Assembly: GCA_020025965.1 (NCBI GenBank)
Contig: JAHHRG010000007.1
Coordinates: forward strand, 1-48,975
Direction of reading: 5' to 3'
Origin: Sutterella sp.
GTDB taxonomy: Bacteria > Pseudomonadota > Gammaproteobacteria > Burkholderiales > Burkholderiaceae_F
Length of the DNA: 48,975 nt
Below are positions 25,097 through 34,382 of this stretch, in pieces (within the stretch, counting starts at the first letter, position 1; the number at the start of each line of letters is the position of its first letter). The notes beneath the pieces were generated by a model. The model was not told the origin of the DNA. It saw nothing but the letters and a program-made list of their open reading frames with translations, and did no database searches. A program made the position numbers and the translations under genes.

Positions 25097-25128
25097 GAAA
25101 AGCCGCACTCGTGAGAGTGCGGCTTTTC
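25097..25128. terminator. Bidirectional terminator between ftsB and hslO
   Basis: A perfect 14-bp stem (25097-25110 with 25115-25128) closes a GTGA loop. A-tracts and T-tracts flank it, so it can serve both convergent genes. Confidence 0.9.
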
Positions 25129-25161
25129 TCGTCTTGGCAGATCTAGGAATCTGGCCTTTGA

Positions 25162-26058
25162 TTAGTTGAGATTCTTGTCAACCGGGAAGATACCGTCGAG
25201 ATCCTTTTTGCCGAACTGGAAAAGTCGGCCGCAGAAGTGACAGGTCACTTCGATGGAGCCGCGTTCGGCGATGATTTCTTCGGCTTCGGGACGTCCCAAA
25301 TTGCGAATCATCGTGCGGACACCTTCGTCGGAGCATCGGCAGGCGAAACGCGGTTCGGCTTCAAACGTGACGAGCGGGGATTCTTCCCAGAAAAGACGAC
25401 GGTTGATGTCTTCGGGGTTAAGCGTCAGGAGTTCTTCGCTCTTGACGGTATCGACGAAAGTCTGGATACGCGTCCAGCCGTCTTCATCGAAGTCTTCGGG
25501 CAGAGCCTTGCCGCCCAGAATCGGCATCTTCTGAACCATGATGCCGCCGACAGATGCGTCGTCGCTGGCCAAAATAAGCTTCGTTTCGACCTGTTCGCTC
25601 GACGTGAAGTAATTGGTCATGGCTTCGGCGAAGTTGGAACCGACGAGCGGTACCACGCCCTGATAAGGCTGAGCGTTCGGGTCACGTCCCGTCTGGTCGA
25701 GAATCAGCGCGCAACGGCCGTTGCCCGTCGCATTGACGAGATCGGTAAAGGAAGCGTTGGTATCGATGTTTCCTGCATCGGTGCGCATCGTCACGGAAAT
25801 GCGGAAGGTCAAGTCCTTCGTCACTTCAACCACGATGAGCTTGACAGGGCCGTCGCCCGCGATCTGCAGGAGAACGGAACCGTCGAACTGCAAAGCGCTC
25901 GAGGTGAGAAGAGCACAGGCCGCGACTTCGCCCGCTAGACGACGAACGGCAACGGGGAGATGCTGATGTTCGAGAGCGCGGCTCAATTCGTCATGAAGAA
26001 CCACGGTTTCGCCGCGAACGGCGGCACGTTCGAACAGAAGCTTTTGAAGAGCGTCCAT
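25162..26058 (-). CDS. hslO: Redox-regulated chaperone Hsp33
   Basis: Hsp33 is a cytoplasmic holdase switched on by oxidation. The 298-aa protein starts MDALQKLLFERAAVRGETV. The C-terminal zinc switch is intact: CRCSDE near residue 240 (CxC) and CHFCG near 273 (CxxC), the four cysteines that bind zinc when reduced. The segment GGIMVQKMPI near 170 is also characteristic. It diverges from rnm across a 288-nt spacer. Confidence 0.96.
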   Translation of the reverse strand: MDALQKLLFERAAVRGETVVLHDELSRALEHQHLPVAVRRLAGEVAACALLTSSALQFDGSVLLQIAGDGPVKLIVVEVTKDLTFRISVTMRTDAGNIDTNASFTDLVNATGNGRCALILDQTGRDPNAQPYQGVVPLVGSNFAEAMTNYFTSSEQVETKLILASDDASVGGIMVQKMPILGGKALPEDFDEDGWTRIQTFVDTVKSEELLTLNPEDINRRLFWEESPLVTFEAEPRFACRCSDEGVRTMIRNLGRPEAEEIIAERGSIEVTCHFCGRLFQFGKKDLDGIFPVDKNLN

Positions 26059-26346
26059 GTTGAAATGAATCCTTTAAGTAAAGCGTGAGAAGGCATCAAT
26101 GTCGGAGAAAAGCCTGCTCTCACCTGAATAACGATGATCCCTATATGGGGGCGAAGTTTCCAAAATCAAGCCCCAGGACGGGAAAATCCCGAGATCGACG
26201 GGAGCGGGCTAAGGATTCTAACGAATCGTACTCTGGTTCGCTCTTGAAAACGTCCGATCGGACCTCACGTTCGGGAAAGGGCGTCGCGAGAACCGCGGGC
26301 CGATATAATCCTCTCTAAGATCCATTTCCTCGAGTCGAATCCCGCC
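26059..26346. promoter_or_regulatory. Divergent hslO-rnm promoter region
   Basis: A perfect TATAAT on the plus strand (26304-26309) lies 38 nt before rnm. I see no matching -35 hexamer and no other feature in the spacer. Confidence 0.35.
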
Positions 26347-27192
26347 ATGCGCATTGATCTTCATATGCATTCCACTGCTTCCGACGGCAGTTTGTCACCG
26401 ACGGAATTGGTCGCGCTCGTTCGCCGTCAGGCAGTCGACATGATGGCCTTGACCGACCACGATACGATGGCGGGAGTGGCCGAAGCGCGTCTCGAGGCCG
26501 AAGCCGCAGGCATTGTCTTTGTGCCCGGTGCCGAAATCTCTACCCGTTGGGGCGGTGTGGTCATTCATATTGTTGGTCTCGGACTTGACGAACATCACGA
26601 AGGACTCAAGACCTTTTTGGCCGATATCTGTCGTCAGCGCGAAAGTCGCGGGCATTTGATTGCCGAACGCTTTGATGCGATCGGGATTCACGGAAGTTTC
26701 GAAGGGGCGATGAGTCTCGCGCAAAATCAATCTACCTTGTCGCGCACCCACTTTGCCCGCTGGCTTCACAATACGGGTCACGTTCGCCAGTATCAGGAAG
26801 CCTTTGACAAATATTTGAAAGACGGTCGGCCCTGTTGCGTCACGATGGAGTGGCCTCGCATTGAAAAGGCCGTGCAGCTCATTCACGAAGCGGGCGGGAT
26901 CGCCGTCTTGGCGCATCCGGGGCGGTATCCCTTCAGAAACGACTGGATGCTTGACCATCTCTTTGTTGACTTCAAGGCCTGCGGCGGTGATGCCATCGAG
27001 GTGAGTTCGGGTTCGCAGTCCGAAGAACACAATCGCTATTGCGAAGCGACTGCAAGACGTATGGGCTTTTTAGCAAGCGGCGGCTCGGATTTTCATTCCG
27101 AAACGGGCGTTCGTCCTCTGCCGGGAGATCAGGCAGCGCTCCCGGCCGATATTCCTAATGTCGTTGAAGCGCTTCATCGTCGTTACGCGTGA
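26347..27192 (+). CDS. rnm: PHP-domain phosphoesterase, RNase AM (YciV/TrpH) family
   Basis: The family includes E. coli RNase AM, which removes 5' nucleotides during rRNA end maturation and hydrolyses 3',5'-bisphosphonucleotides. The 281-aa protein shows the full PHP metal site: RIDLHMHSTASDGSLSP at the N-terminus (HxH), MALTDHDTMAG near residue 36, GAEIST near 62, VLAHPGRYP near 193 and GSDFHSE near 245. Length matches the family. The exact substrate here is inferred from family membership. Confidence 0.88.
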   Translation: MRIDLHMHSTASDGSLSPTELVALVRRQAVDMMALTDHDTMAGVAEARLEAEAAGIVFVPGAEISTRWGGVVIHIVGLGLDEHHEGLKTFLADICRQRESRGHLIAERFDAIGIHGSFEGAMSLAQNQSTLSRTHFARWLHNTGHVRQYQEAFDKYLKDGRPCCVTMEWPRIEKAVQLIHEAGGIAVLAHPGRYPFRNDWMLDHLFVDFKACGGDAIEVSSGSQSEEHNRYCEATARRMGFLASGGSDFHSETGVRPLPGDQAALPADIPNVVEALHRRYA

Positions 27193-27300
27193 AACGAAGT
27201 GTTGCGGTAGGCGACGGAAGTCGAAACAGCCGCATAGGGACTTTTATAATTCGCTCGTTCCAAAAAAAGACCAACTATTTATCAAAGGAATGCCAAACGC

Positions 27301-27951
27301 ATGATTGCTTCCGCCATTCAAACCATTTGTATTTACGCGTTGCCGCTCATCTTTGCGATCACGCTTCACGAAGCTGCTCACGGCTGGGTAGCCGGACGTT
27401 TGGGCGATCCGACCGCACGACTTCTGGGCCGAGTGACGGCGAATCCTGTGCCGCATATTGATCCGGTTGGGACCGTTATCGTGCCTGGCGCTTTGATTCT
27501 GATGTCGGCTCTTTGGGGCGGCGGCGGACTTTTGTTCGGCTGGGCTAAACCCGTTCCCGTTAATCCCCGATACTTTAGACACTACAATCGCGATATGATG
27601 CTCGTGGCTTTGGCCGGGCCCGCTTCAAATCTGTTGCAGGCTTTGCTGTGGGCGATTCTCTTGAAGGGGCTCGTAATGGCCGGTATTTACGAACGCTTCT
27701 TTATTGAAGTCTGTAAGGCCGGGATCATTGTGAACCTGATGCTGATGGCCTTTAACCTCATTCCGATTCCGCCCTTGGACGGCGGCCGTATTTTGCGAGG
27801 CCTGATGCCCGATGCCGGCCGTGAATTCTTGGATAAGATCGAACCCTACGGCATGGTGATTCTCATGGTGCTGATGGTAGGCGGCGGTCTTTGGTTCTTC
27901 GCAAAGCCTTTTCTAATGTTCGGGCAAATGCTTGTCAACTTCATTCTTTGA
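27301..27951 (+). CDS. Site-2 protease family (M50) membrane metalloprotease
   Basis: A 216-aa polytopic membrane protein of the small M50B rhomboid-like/SpoIVFB-type branch. The zinc motif is ITLHEAAHGWVAG near residue 20 (HExxH), and the third ligand lies in NLIPIPPLDGGRIL near 155 (the NxxPxPxLDGG motif). No PDZ domain is present, so it is not RseP. Substrates are unknown. It follows rnm in the same direction, an arrangement often seen in betaproteobacteria. AAGGA precedes ATG 27301. Confidence 0.9.
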   Translation: MIASAIQTICIYALPLIFAITLHEAAHGWVAGRLGDPTARLLGRVTANPVPHIDPVGTVIVPGALILMSALWGGGGLLFGWAKPVPVNPRYFRHYNRDMMLVALAGPASNLLQALLWAILLKGLVMAGIYERFFIEVCKAGIIVNLMLMAFNLIPIPPLDGGRILRGLMPDAGREFLDKIEPYGMVILMVLMVGGGLWFFAKPFLMFGQMLVNFIL

Positions 27952-28177
27952 GGACGTAAATGTCTCGATGGGCTCCTCTCTATTGAGAATATTTCGCAAT
28001 AAGGGACGCTTGTGAAGCGAAAAGGGCATTCAATTTGCTAAACTCAATAGAATATTTTCAGTCGTTTTGCAGCAAGTGTGAAATGACAGTGGTTTTGCTC
28101 TCCGAAGCAAAGTGCCGATGCCGTTTGAGGGGGGACCGAGGACGGCGAAAAATTATTATCGCTAAAGGATAGTTTTA

Positions 28178-29338
28178 ATGATGAAGCGTACGCTTTGCGT
28201 GGCGGCTCTCGCACCTGCTCTCATGATGATCGGTGGTTGTGCCAATTTTGGTTTTGACTTTTCCGATGACAAGATTCAGTACGAATCCTCGAGCACGCGT
28301 GCCAATCTGGAAGTGCCTCCCGACTTGACGAACATCCCGCTTGACAACCGTTACGATGTGCCGATGCGCACCAAGAGTTTCGTAAGTGCCAACGAAGAAG
28401 CCGCTCGCGCTCAGTTGGTCGGTGACGTGAAGGAAGATGTCGGCACGATCGTTCAGCGCACGGTCGTCTCCCGCGTTATGCGTGACGGCAACGAACGTTG
28501 GCTACGTGTCAACGTGGAGGCTGACAAGCTTTGGAGCGTGGTGCAGGACTTTTGGGGCGACGTCGGTCTCTCCATCCTTCGCCAGGACGCTAAGACGGGC
28601 TACATTGAAACGAACTGGGCCGAAAACAAGGCCAAGCTCCCGCAGGATATCATTCGCGGCACGATCGGTAAGGTTCTTGACTTTGCTTATTCCACGGGCG
28701 AACGCGACCAGTATCGTTGCCGCGTTGAACGTAACGAAGACGGTACGTCGGATGTGTTCGTGACGCACCGATCCATGATCGAAGTTGTCACGGGGGCCGA
28801 TAAGGAATCCACGATGTGGCAGCCCGGTCCCGCCGATCCGACGCTTGAAGCGGAAATGCTCCAACGTTTGGCTCTCGCGATCGACGCCGAATTCAATCCG
28901 GAATTCGAACCGTTGAAGAAGGAAGAAGCTGCGAAGACCGTGGATCTCACGAAGCAGGAAGCTTTGAGTACCGTTGTCAAGAACAGCGACGGTCAGATCG
29001 AAGCTGTGGTGGTAAACGAACCCTTTGACCACGCTTGGCGCACGGTCAATCTCGTCATCGACCGCATGGGCTTTGAATTGATTGACCGCGATCGTACGGC
29101 TGGCTACTTCCGTGTTCGTTACCTTGATCCGGCTTACGAAATGAAGGTGAAGGAATCCCGCGGTCTCCTCTCCAATATCTTCGGCAACGACGAAGAAATT
29201 AAAGCGCCCGAATATCGTATCCAGCTTGAAGACGAAGGCAATAAGTGCCGTCTCGTCGTTCTGAACGGTGAAGGCGGTGCCGATGAAACGGGCAGTGCCG
29301 AAACGATCCTGACGCTCTTGGGCGAACAGCTTCGTTAA
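28178..29338 (+). CDS. bamC: Outer membrane assembly lipoprotein BamC (NlpB)
   Basis: BamC is a lipoprotein of the BAM complex, which folds outer-membrane proteins. The 386-aa protein has a lipobox MIGGC (Cys21). The family's unstructured N-terminus includes the conserved LEVPPDLTNIP, which contacts BamD. Two helix-grip domains follow, the first with WLRVNVEADKLWSVVQDFWGD near 107 and the second with FDHAWRTVNLVIDRMGFELI near 285. AAAGGA lies 8 nt before ATG 28178. The usual dapA neighbour is absent. Confidence 0.9.
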   Translation: MMKRTLCVAALAPALMMIGGCANFGFDFSDDKIQYESSSTRANLEVPPDLTNIPLDNRYDVPMRTKSFVSANEEAARAQLVGDVKEDVGTIVQRTVVSRVMRDGNERWLRVNVEADKLWSVVQDFWGDVGLSILRQDAKTGYIETNWAENKAKLPQDIIRGTIGKVLDFAYSTGERDQYRCRVERNEDGTSDVFVTHRSMIEVVTGADKESTMWQPGPADPTLEAEMLQRLALAIDAEFNPEFEPLKKEEAAKTVDLTKQEALSTVVKNSDGQIEAVVVNEPFDHAWRTVNLVIDRMGFELIDRDRTAGYFRVRYLDPAYEMKVKESRGLLSNIFGNDEEIKAPEYRIQLEDEGNKCRLVVLNGEGGADETGSAETILTLLGEQLR

Positions 29339-29350
29339 TTCAAAGCAGAG

Positions 29351-29420
29351 CCCGCTTCTCACCAAGAAGCGGGTCGCCCCGAAGCCTCGGACCGGTTTAG
29401 GCCGCCGGGGCTTTCTTTTT
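29351..29420 (+). terminator. Terminator region after bamC
   Basis: A first hairpin, CCCGCTTC (29351-29358) with GAAGCGGG (29366-29373), is followed by GCCCCG (29376-29381) with CGGGGC (29406-29411) and TTTCTTTTT. Confidence 0.75.
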
Positions 29421-29436
29421 GGATTGAGAGAAATTC

Positions 29437-30168
29437 ATGACCGTTTCCATCAACGAAGTCCTGACGCTTTCCTTTAAGGGGCGTGTGTCGCGTGAAGCCT
29501 ATTGGTGTGCGCTCGCCGTCTTTGTCGGTTTGTCGGTCGTCTCGATGCTTTTATTGAATTTTCTGCCGACGGCGTTCGACAAGCTGCTTATCGACGGCCG
29601 GTGGGCTGAGGGAGTGTTGTCGGCCGTCAATACGACGATCATCGGACTTTTCATGCTCTTTCAGACCGTCTTCTTGGTAGCGGCAGTCGTTCGTCGTCTT
29701 CACGATATCAGCTACAGCGGTGTGGCTGCGCTCTTTTTGTTGATACCTGGAGTGCAGTTGCTGTTGCTTCTGTTGATCGGTGCTTTTCCGGGTAAAAAAG
29801 GACTTAACCGCTTCGGTCCCGATCCGCTGGCGATCATGACGATTGCAAGTGCCGCACCCTATGCGCGTGTGCGTCCCGCGCCCGTTCGCGAAACGCCGCA
29901 GGCCTCCGAGTCCGAGGTGTGCGAAGTCCCCGAGCAGGAAGTGCTCCCTGCCGTTGACGCTGAAGGCAACGAGCGAGAAGCGGGGGAATTGACGGAAGCG
30001 GGAGCAATTCTCGCAGAAGCTCGTCTTGCGATGAAGGGAGAAGCGATGACCGTCAAGATGCAAGTCAAAATGAAGGCCGTTAACAAGCTTCAAAAGCTGA
30101 TGAAAGCGGGTAAGATTTCCGAATCGGAATTCCGACTCTGGCAACGCCGAGTGATGCAGTTATCTTGA
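29437..30168 (+). CDS. DUF805 family membrane protein with C-terminal cytoplasmic tail
   Basis: A 243-aa inner-membrane protein of unknown function. The N-terminal half is a DUF805 domain: FKGRVSREAYWCALAVF near residue 13 (family FxGRxxRxxYW), then helices, then VVRRLHDISYSGVAALFLLI near 85 (RRLHDxxxSG) and PGKKGLNRFGPDP near 120. From about residue 140 comes a non-DUF805 extension: an acidic stretch, then a basic helix (KMQVKMKAVNKLQKLMKAGK). The TGA stop overlaps the start of a second DUF805-like gene, so the pair is translationally coupled. Confidence 0.8.
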   Translation: MTVSINEVLTLSFKGRVSREAYWCALAVFVGLSVVSMLLLNFLPTAFDKLLIDGRWAEGVLSAVNTTIIGLFMLFQTVFLVAAVVRRLHDISYSGVAALFLLIPGVQLLLLLLIGAFPGKKGLNRFGPDPLAIMTIASAAPYARVRPAPVRETPQASESEVCEVPEQEVLPAVDAEGNEREAGELTEAGAILAEARLAMKGEAMTVKMQVKMKAVNKLQKLMKAGKISESEFRLWQRRVMQLS

Positions 30169-30557
30169 AGCCGCTCTTTATCTTTTCGCTTTTGTTCTGG
30201 CCGCAGTGTCGAAGCACGCGTGAGCGCTATTGGCGTGAAGTCGCGGGCTTTTTGTTCACGGGACTTGCCTTCTGGCAGCTCCTTCTTTTCATGGCCGACA
30301 GTCCGAGTGTGTCGGACGAAACGGTACTCTGGCTCGGAACCTATCCCGTGCCCGTTCTCGGAAATCTATTGATAATGGCGCTTTGCGCCGCGACGGCAAG
30401 GCGCCTTCACGACATCGGCTGGTCCGGTGCGTGGGCTTTCTTGGTGCTTGTGCCGGGGCTTAACTTATTGTTGATCGTCTTCGGTCTGCTCGCTCCCGGA
30501 AAAACGGAGGCTTGCGGGTGGACGGATGTCGATCGAATCACTTATTGGAGAAACTGA
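30165..30557 (+). CDS. Second DUF805-like small membrane protein
   Basis: A 130-aa hydrophobic protein with about three to four membrane helices. It keeps the diagnostic RRLHDIGWSGAWAFLVLV block near residue 75 and a short PGKTEACGW segment where DUF805 proteins have PGxxGxNxxG. The start is a TTG overlapping the previous stop (TTGA); no better start exists in this frame. It looks like a diverged duplicate of its neighbour. It ends 3 nt before slyD. Function unknown. Confidence 0.7.
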   Translation: MKPLFIFSLLFWPQCRSTRERYWREVAGFLFTGLAFWQLLLFMADSPSVSDETVLWLGTYPVPVLGNLLIMALCAATARRLHDIGWSGAWAFLVLVPGLNLLLIVFGLLAPGKTEACGWTDVDRITYWRN

Positions 30558-30560
30558 CAG

Positions 30561-31181
30561 ATGGCCAATGCTGTTAAGAATGATATGTTGGTAACGCTCG
30601 GCGTTCGTATGGCCGATATGTCGGGGAAGATTTTGGAAGAAACCGGTCCCGAAGGGCTGACGTATTTGCACGGTCACGGTGATATCTTTCCGAAGCTTGA
30701 AGCCGCTCTCGACGGCCGTTTTGAAGGCGAAGGTTTCTTCATCAAGCTTGAACCCGAGGACGCTTTCGGCGAGTACGACGACGAAGCTCTGGAAATGGTG
30801 CCGGTCGAACATCTTGGCGATCCGGAAACCGTGGTGGTGGGCTTGGTCTATGAAGGTATTCCGGGGCGCGTCAACGACGGTCGTCACTGGCGTGTGACTG
30901 ACATTGCCGAAGGCATGGCCGTTCTTGAAACGAATCACCCCTTGGCAGGCATGGCGCTACAGTTCGAAGTGAAGGTCTTGAAGGTGGCTGAACCGAGCGA
31001 TGAAGATGCCGTCGGGACCGACAATGTCGTGGTGCCTGGGTTCCTCTCTTTGGCCGACAAGATCGTCAGCGAAGAAGAGGATGATCCTACGGATGCCGAA
31101 ATGGATCGCATGCTTTCCGGGGAAAAGGACGATTCGCCGATGGCTCGAATGGCTACGGCGACGCCGCGCATTATTCGCTAA
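30561..31181 (+). CDS. slyD: FKBP-type peptidyl-prolyl isomerase, SlyD-like
   Basis: A cytoplasmic proline isomerase/chaperone of 206 aa. The split FKBP domain surrounds an insert-in-flap domain: LTYLHGHGDIFPKLEAALDG (substrate pocket, residues about 33-52), EPEDAFGEYDDE near 70, and NHPLAGMALQFEVKVL near 122, the standard SlyD order. The His/Cys-rich nickel-binding tail of E. coli SlyD is missing; instead there is an acidic tail (SEEEDDPTDAEMD). GGAG precedes ATG 30561, and the gene is the last of the DUF805-slyD unit. Confidence 0.88.
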   Translation: MANAVKNDMLVTLGVRMADMSGKILEETGPEGLTYLHGHGDIFPKLEAALDGRFEGEGFFIKLEPEDAFGEYDDEALEMVPVEHLGDPETVVVGLVYEGIPGRVNDGRHWRVTDIAEGMAVLETNHPLAGMALQFEVKVLKVAEPSDEDAVGTDNVVVPGFLSLADKIVSEEEDDPTDAEMDRMLSGEKDDSPMARMATATPRIIR

Positions 31182-31194
31182 AAACTTAATTATG

Positions 31195-31229
31195 AAAAAA
31201 GGGAAGTTCATCGGAACTTCCCTTTTTTT
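31195..31229 (+). terminator. Terminator after slyD
   Basis: GGGAAGTTC (31201-31209) pairs with GAACTTCCC (31214-31222), extended by an A6/T7 tract. It is symmetric and may also serve the convergent transporter gene. Confidence 0.9.
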
Positions 31230-31246
31230 CTGTTAAACGTGTTGTT

Positions 31247-32152
31247 TTAGCTCTGAGCCTTGAGCTCGACGGGCTTTCCGGCCGCTCCCTGACGCTCGGA
31301 GCGGATGCGAATGACAGACGCTGCAATCCCCGCGAACATTACGATCATGATCCCGACAATCGTCATCCAGTCGAGGTGTTCGTCAAAGAAGAGAACGCCG
31401 AAGATGATGGCAAACGGAATGCCGGAGAACTGGAAAATCGAATTGAGAATCGGGTGACCGAAGGTCCAAGCCTGCGTCAGAGCGAACTGACCGGCCGTGC
31501 CGCAGAACATGAGAGCAGCCAAAGCGAGAAGACCTTCCGTCGTATGGCTGTGGAAACCGGTCGTGGCGAGCGTGGCAACAAGTCCGACGAGTGCTCCGGA
31601 GAGCGTGAAGTAGAAAATGATGCGCTCTTTGGGTTCCTTATGGCGTCCAAGGTCGCGAATCATGAAGTCGGCACCACCGCCCGTGAAGCCGGTCAAGACC
31701 CCCATTAAGGCCCAGAAGGCATCCTGACCGCCGAATTCGGGGCGAAGAATCGTGACGATCCCGATAAAGCCGACCAGAACGGCCCCCAAGAGACTCTTAC
31801 TGATTTTTTCCTTGTCAAAGACACTCGCAATCATCAGAAAGACACAGAACCAGAGGGGCGAGGTGTATTGCAGAGCCTGAGCCGTCGCGATCGGAAGGCC
31901 CTTCAGAATGTAAATGCTCAAGCAGAGACAGAAGGTTCCGATCGCACAGCGAACGAGGTGGCGCATCGGGTGTGACGTTTTAATCGTGCCGCCGGACTTT
32001 TTCAACACATAAAGACAGGTTGCGACACCCGCGATCGAGCGATAAAAGAGGAACTCGAAAGTCGAATAGACGTCAACCGCATACTTGATCGAAACGGCGA
32101 CGAGAGCAAAAAAGAGGGATGCGACAAGCATCCAGATGGATTGTCTAAACAT
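31247..32152 (-). CDS. DMT superfamily (EamA) transporter
   Basis: An inner-membrane protein of 301 aa with about ten helices in two EamA repeats: one starting MLVASLFFALVAVSIKYAVD near residue 8, the second near residue 150 (WALMGVLTGFTGGGADFMIRD). The family exports amino acids or metabolites; the substrate cannot be told. The short basic C-terminal tail is usual. Its ATG overlaps the end of gluQ by eight nt, so the two are coupled. Confidence 0.85.
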   Translation of the reverse strand: MFRQSIWMLVASLFFALVAVSIKYAVDVYSTFEFLFYRSIAGVATCLYVLKKSGGTIKTSHPMRHLVRCAIGTFCLCLSIYILKGLPIATAQALQYTSPLWFCVFLMIASVFDKEKISKSLLGAVLVGFIGIVTILRPEFGGQDAFWALMGVLTGFTGGGADFMIRDLGRHKEPKERIIFYFTLSGALVGLVATLATTGFHSHTTEGLLALAALMFCGTAGQFALTQAWTFGHPILNSIFQFSGIPFAIIFGVLFFDEHLDWMTIVGIMIVMFAGIAASVIRIRSERQGAAGKPVELKAQS

Positions 32153-33002
32153 AACGTTCCTTCCAAAGGGGGAGCGCCGCTTTCCAGAAAGCGGTAATGG
32201 TATCGGCTCCCAACGAGGGGAAGCCCAAATGTTGCCAGGCGCGATCGATTTCGCCCTTCAAATCGTCGGGATTCAAAGGCGTGGCGCCTTGCTGCTTCGA
32301 GAGTTTCTGTCCCTCTTTGTTGAGAACGAGGGGCAGATGCATATAGCGGGGGATGGGAAGTCCGAGTGCACGGGCGAGAAGAATCTGACGGGGCGTGTTG
32401 TCAACAAGATCGGCCCCGCGGACGATGTCGGTAATACCTTGAAATCCGTCGTCCGTTACAACGGCCAACTGATAGGCCCAGAGTCCGTCGGCGCGTTTAA
32501 GGACAAAGTCTCCCACATCATGCTCGACGTTTTGCGTAATGCTTCCGACTAAACGGTCATGAAAGGTAACGGGCTCGGCGGTGGTTAAAAAACGCATGGC
32601 TCTTACGGCTCGGCCTCCCGTCCCGTGACGACAGGTGCCCGGATAGACGCCGGGAGCCAAGCCCAATCGGGAGTCTTCGGCCAAGATTTCTTTTCTTGAA
32701 CAGGCGCAACCGTAAACGAAGCCTTCGGCCGTGAGACGGCGCAACGCCTCGCGATACGCTTCATCTCGATCATGCTGCCAAAGAACAGGTTCGTCAGAGA
32801 AAAGCTCGAGAGACGCCAATGTCTTCAAGATCGAATCGCCTGCCCCGGGGATGTCGCGGGGCGGATCGATGTCTTCGATACGCACAAGCCAGGCCCCGTC
32901 GTGCGCACGCGCGTCGAGGTAGCTCGCCATGGCGGCAACCAGGCTCCCGGCATGAAGTTCGCCGGTGGGTGAAGGGGCAAAACGCCCGCGGTAAAGAGAC
33001 AT
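32145..33002 (-). CDS. gluQ: Glutamyl-Q tRNA(Asp) synthetase
   Basis: GluQ attaches glutamate to queuosine at the wobble position of tRNA-Asp. It is a shortened GluRS-like class I enzyme (285 aa) lacking the anticodon-binding domain. FAPSPTGELHAGSLVAA near residue 8 is the HIGH region and KLSKQQG near 235 the KMSKS equivalent. The zinc ligands GCACSRKE near 100 and VYPGTCR near 120 are kept. The activity presumes queuosine synthesis elsewhere in the genome. Confidence 0.93.
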   Translation of the reverse strand: MSLYRGRFAPSPTGELHAGSLVAAMASYLDARAHDGAWLVRIEDIDPPRDIPGAGDSILKTLASLELFSDEPVLWQHDRDEAYREALRRLTAEGFVYGCACSRKEILAEDSRLGLAPGVYPGTCRHGTGGRAVRAMRFLTTAEPVTFHDRLVGSITQNVEHDVGDFVLKRADGLWAYQLAVVTDDGFQGITDIVRGADLVDNTPRQILLARALGLPIPRYMHLPLVLNKEGQKLSKQQGATPLNPDDLKGEIDRAWQHLGFPSLGADTITAFWKAALPLWKERYV

Positions 33003-33161
33003 GAAAGCGAATCCGGTAAAAGAGAGAAAACATCATTTTAGCGAGCGGCGAGGTCGAATCCAAGTATGCGTTAAGAGAACTAAAATGGATTCGTTGAGAA
33101 CGAAAACTGATCGAAAGCGAGACCTCGGGCCTTGCGTTTCGTAACAAAAAGAGGGCCCGCA

Positions 33162-34382
33162 ATGAGCAAACTGGAAAAATTGGCGAGAAATACGCCGCCC
33201 ACTTTCGGCGATGCGGCGGCCATTGCGTTTTGTTCTTGCTTGGGCCCCTTTGCCATCAGCGCCTATATGCCGGGCTTCCCATCAATGGCCGAAGAATTCG
33301 GGACGTCCGTCGTGATGGTTCAGCAGTCGCTTTCTTTTTACCTCATTCCTTTTGCCTGCGGATCCTTGATCGTCGGGGCACTGTCGGATGTTTTCGGCCG
33401 TCGCCCCGTCTTTGCACTCGGCATGCTGCTGTTTATATTGGCAAGCATCGGTGCGGGACTCTCGAACAGTCTCGAAATGCTTTACTTCTGGCGTGTAATG
33501 CAGGGGCTCGGAGCTTCGGTCGGACCGGTCATCACGCAGGCTGTCGTTCGCGATTGCTGGGACGGTACCAATGCGACGAAGATGACGGGACTCATCTCCA
33601 TCTTTTTTGCGATAGCTCCCGCCATTTCACCTGTCGTGGGCGGTCGCATCTTCTTGTGGGGTGGCTGGCGTGCGGTCTTTGTGTTTCTCGTTGTTTTCGC
33701 TGCGGGCATCGTTCTGACCCTTTTCTTCAAGATCGGAGAAACTCTCCCGAAGTCGAAACGTCAGGTACTCGATTTCCGCTCCATGGGAGAGGCATACGGC
33801 ATCGGACTGAGGCACAAAGCCTTCATGGCCGGGGTACTGGCGCACGGTGCCTGCTTTATGGGCGGCATTATTTACAGTGCCGGCGGCAGTGATATCGTCA
33901 TGAATATTCTTCAATATGGCGCGGGCGATTTTGCGTGGCTCACTTTTCCGCTGGTCGCAAGCGGCATGGTAGGGGCGTATTTGGCCACCGGAGCTTATAC
34001 AAAGTATGGTCAGAAGATCGTTTCCGTGATGCTTCTGGTCATGATTGCGATGAGTTTCGTTTGTACTGTTCTAAACGCCGTTTTTCCGATTCAGTACCTG
34101 CTTCTTATCGTCGGACCGATCGTTTTTCAGTTCGGCATGGGACTCACTCGTCCGATTATGATGGTGATGAATCTCGATTACTTTCCGACGCGCCGCGGAA
34201 TGGCCGCTTCGGTTCAGCAGTTTCTTCATACGGCATTTTTCGCCGTTTGCACCGTTTTTTGGCTCCCAATTGTCTACGGTGTCGTTTGGAAGTATGCGGC
34301 CGTGATGACGGTTTCGGCTCTTCTAACATTTTTCCTTTGGCGGATTTCGATGAAATCTCGCTCGCAATCCGTTGGTGCTTAG
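33162..34382 (+). CDS. MFS transporter, Bcr/CflA drug-resistance type
   Basis: A 406-aa 12-helix major facilitator of the DHA1 Bcr/CflA group. Helix 1 contains AISAYMPGFPSMAEEFGTS (family pattern dmYlPa.p.i...f). The loop 2-3 signature is GALSDVFGRRPV near residue 75. The motif C-like block QGLGASVGPVITQAVVRD near 120 also fits, as does GRIFLWGGWRAVF near 165. ATG 33162 is chosen for AGAGGG upstream; a TTG start ten codons earlier is weaker. It diverges from gluQ. Confidence 0.88.
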   Translation: MSKLEKLARNTPPTFGDAAAIAFCSCLGPFAISAYMPGFPSMAEEFGTSVVMVQQSLSFYLIPFACGSLIVGALSDVFGRRPVFALGMLLFILASIGAGLSNSLEMLYFWRVMQGLGASVGPVITQAVVRDCWDGTNATKMTGLISIFFAIAPAISPVVGGRIFLWGGWRAVFVFLVVFAAGIVLTLFFKIGETLPKSKRQVLDFRSMGEAYGIGLRHKAFMAGVLAHGACFMGGIIYSAGGSDIVMNILQYGAGDFAWLTFPLVASGMVGAYLATGAYTKYGQKIVSVMLLVMIAMSFVCTVLNAVFPIQYLLLIVGPIVFQFGMGLTRPIMMVMNLDYFPTRRGMAASVQQFLHTAFFAVCTVFWLPIVYGVVWKYAAVMTVSALLTFFLWRISMKSRSQSVGA

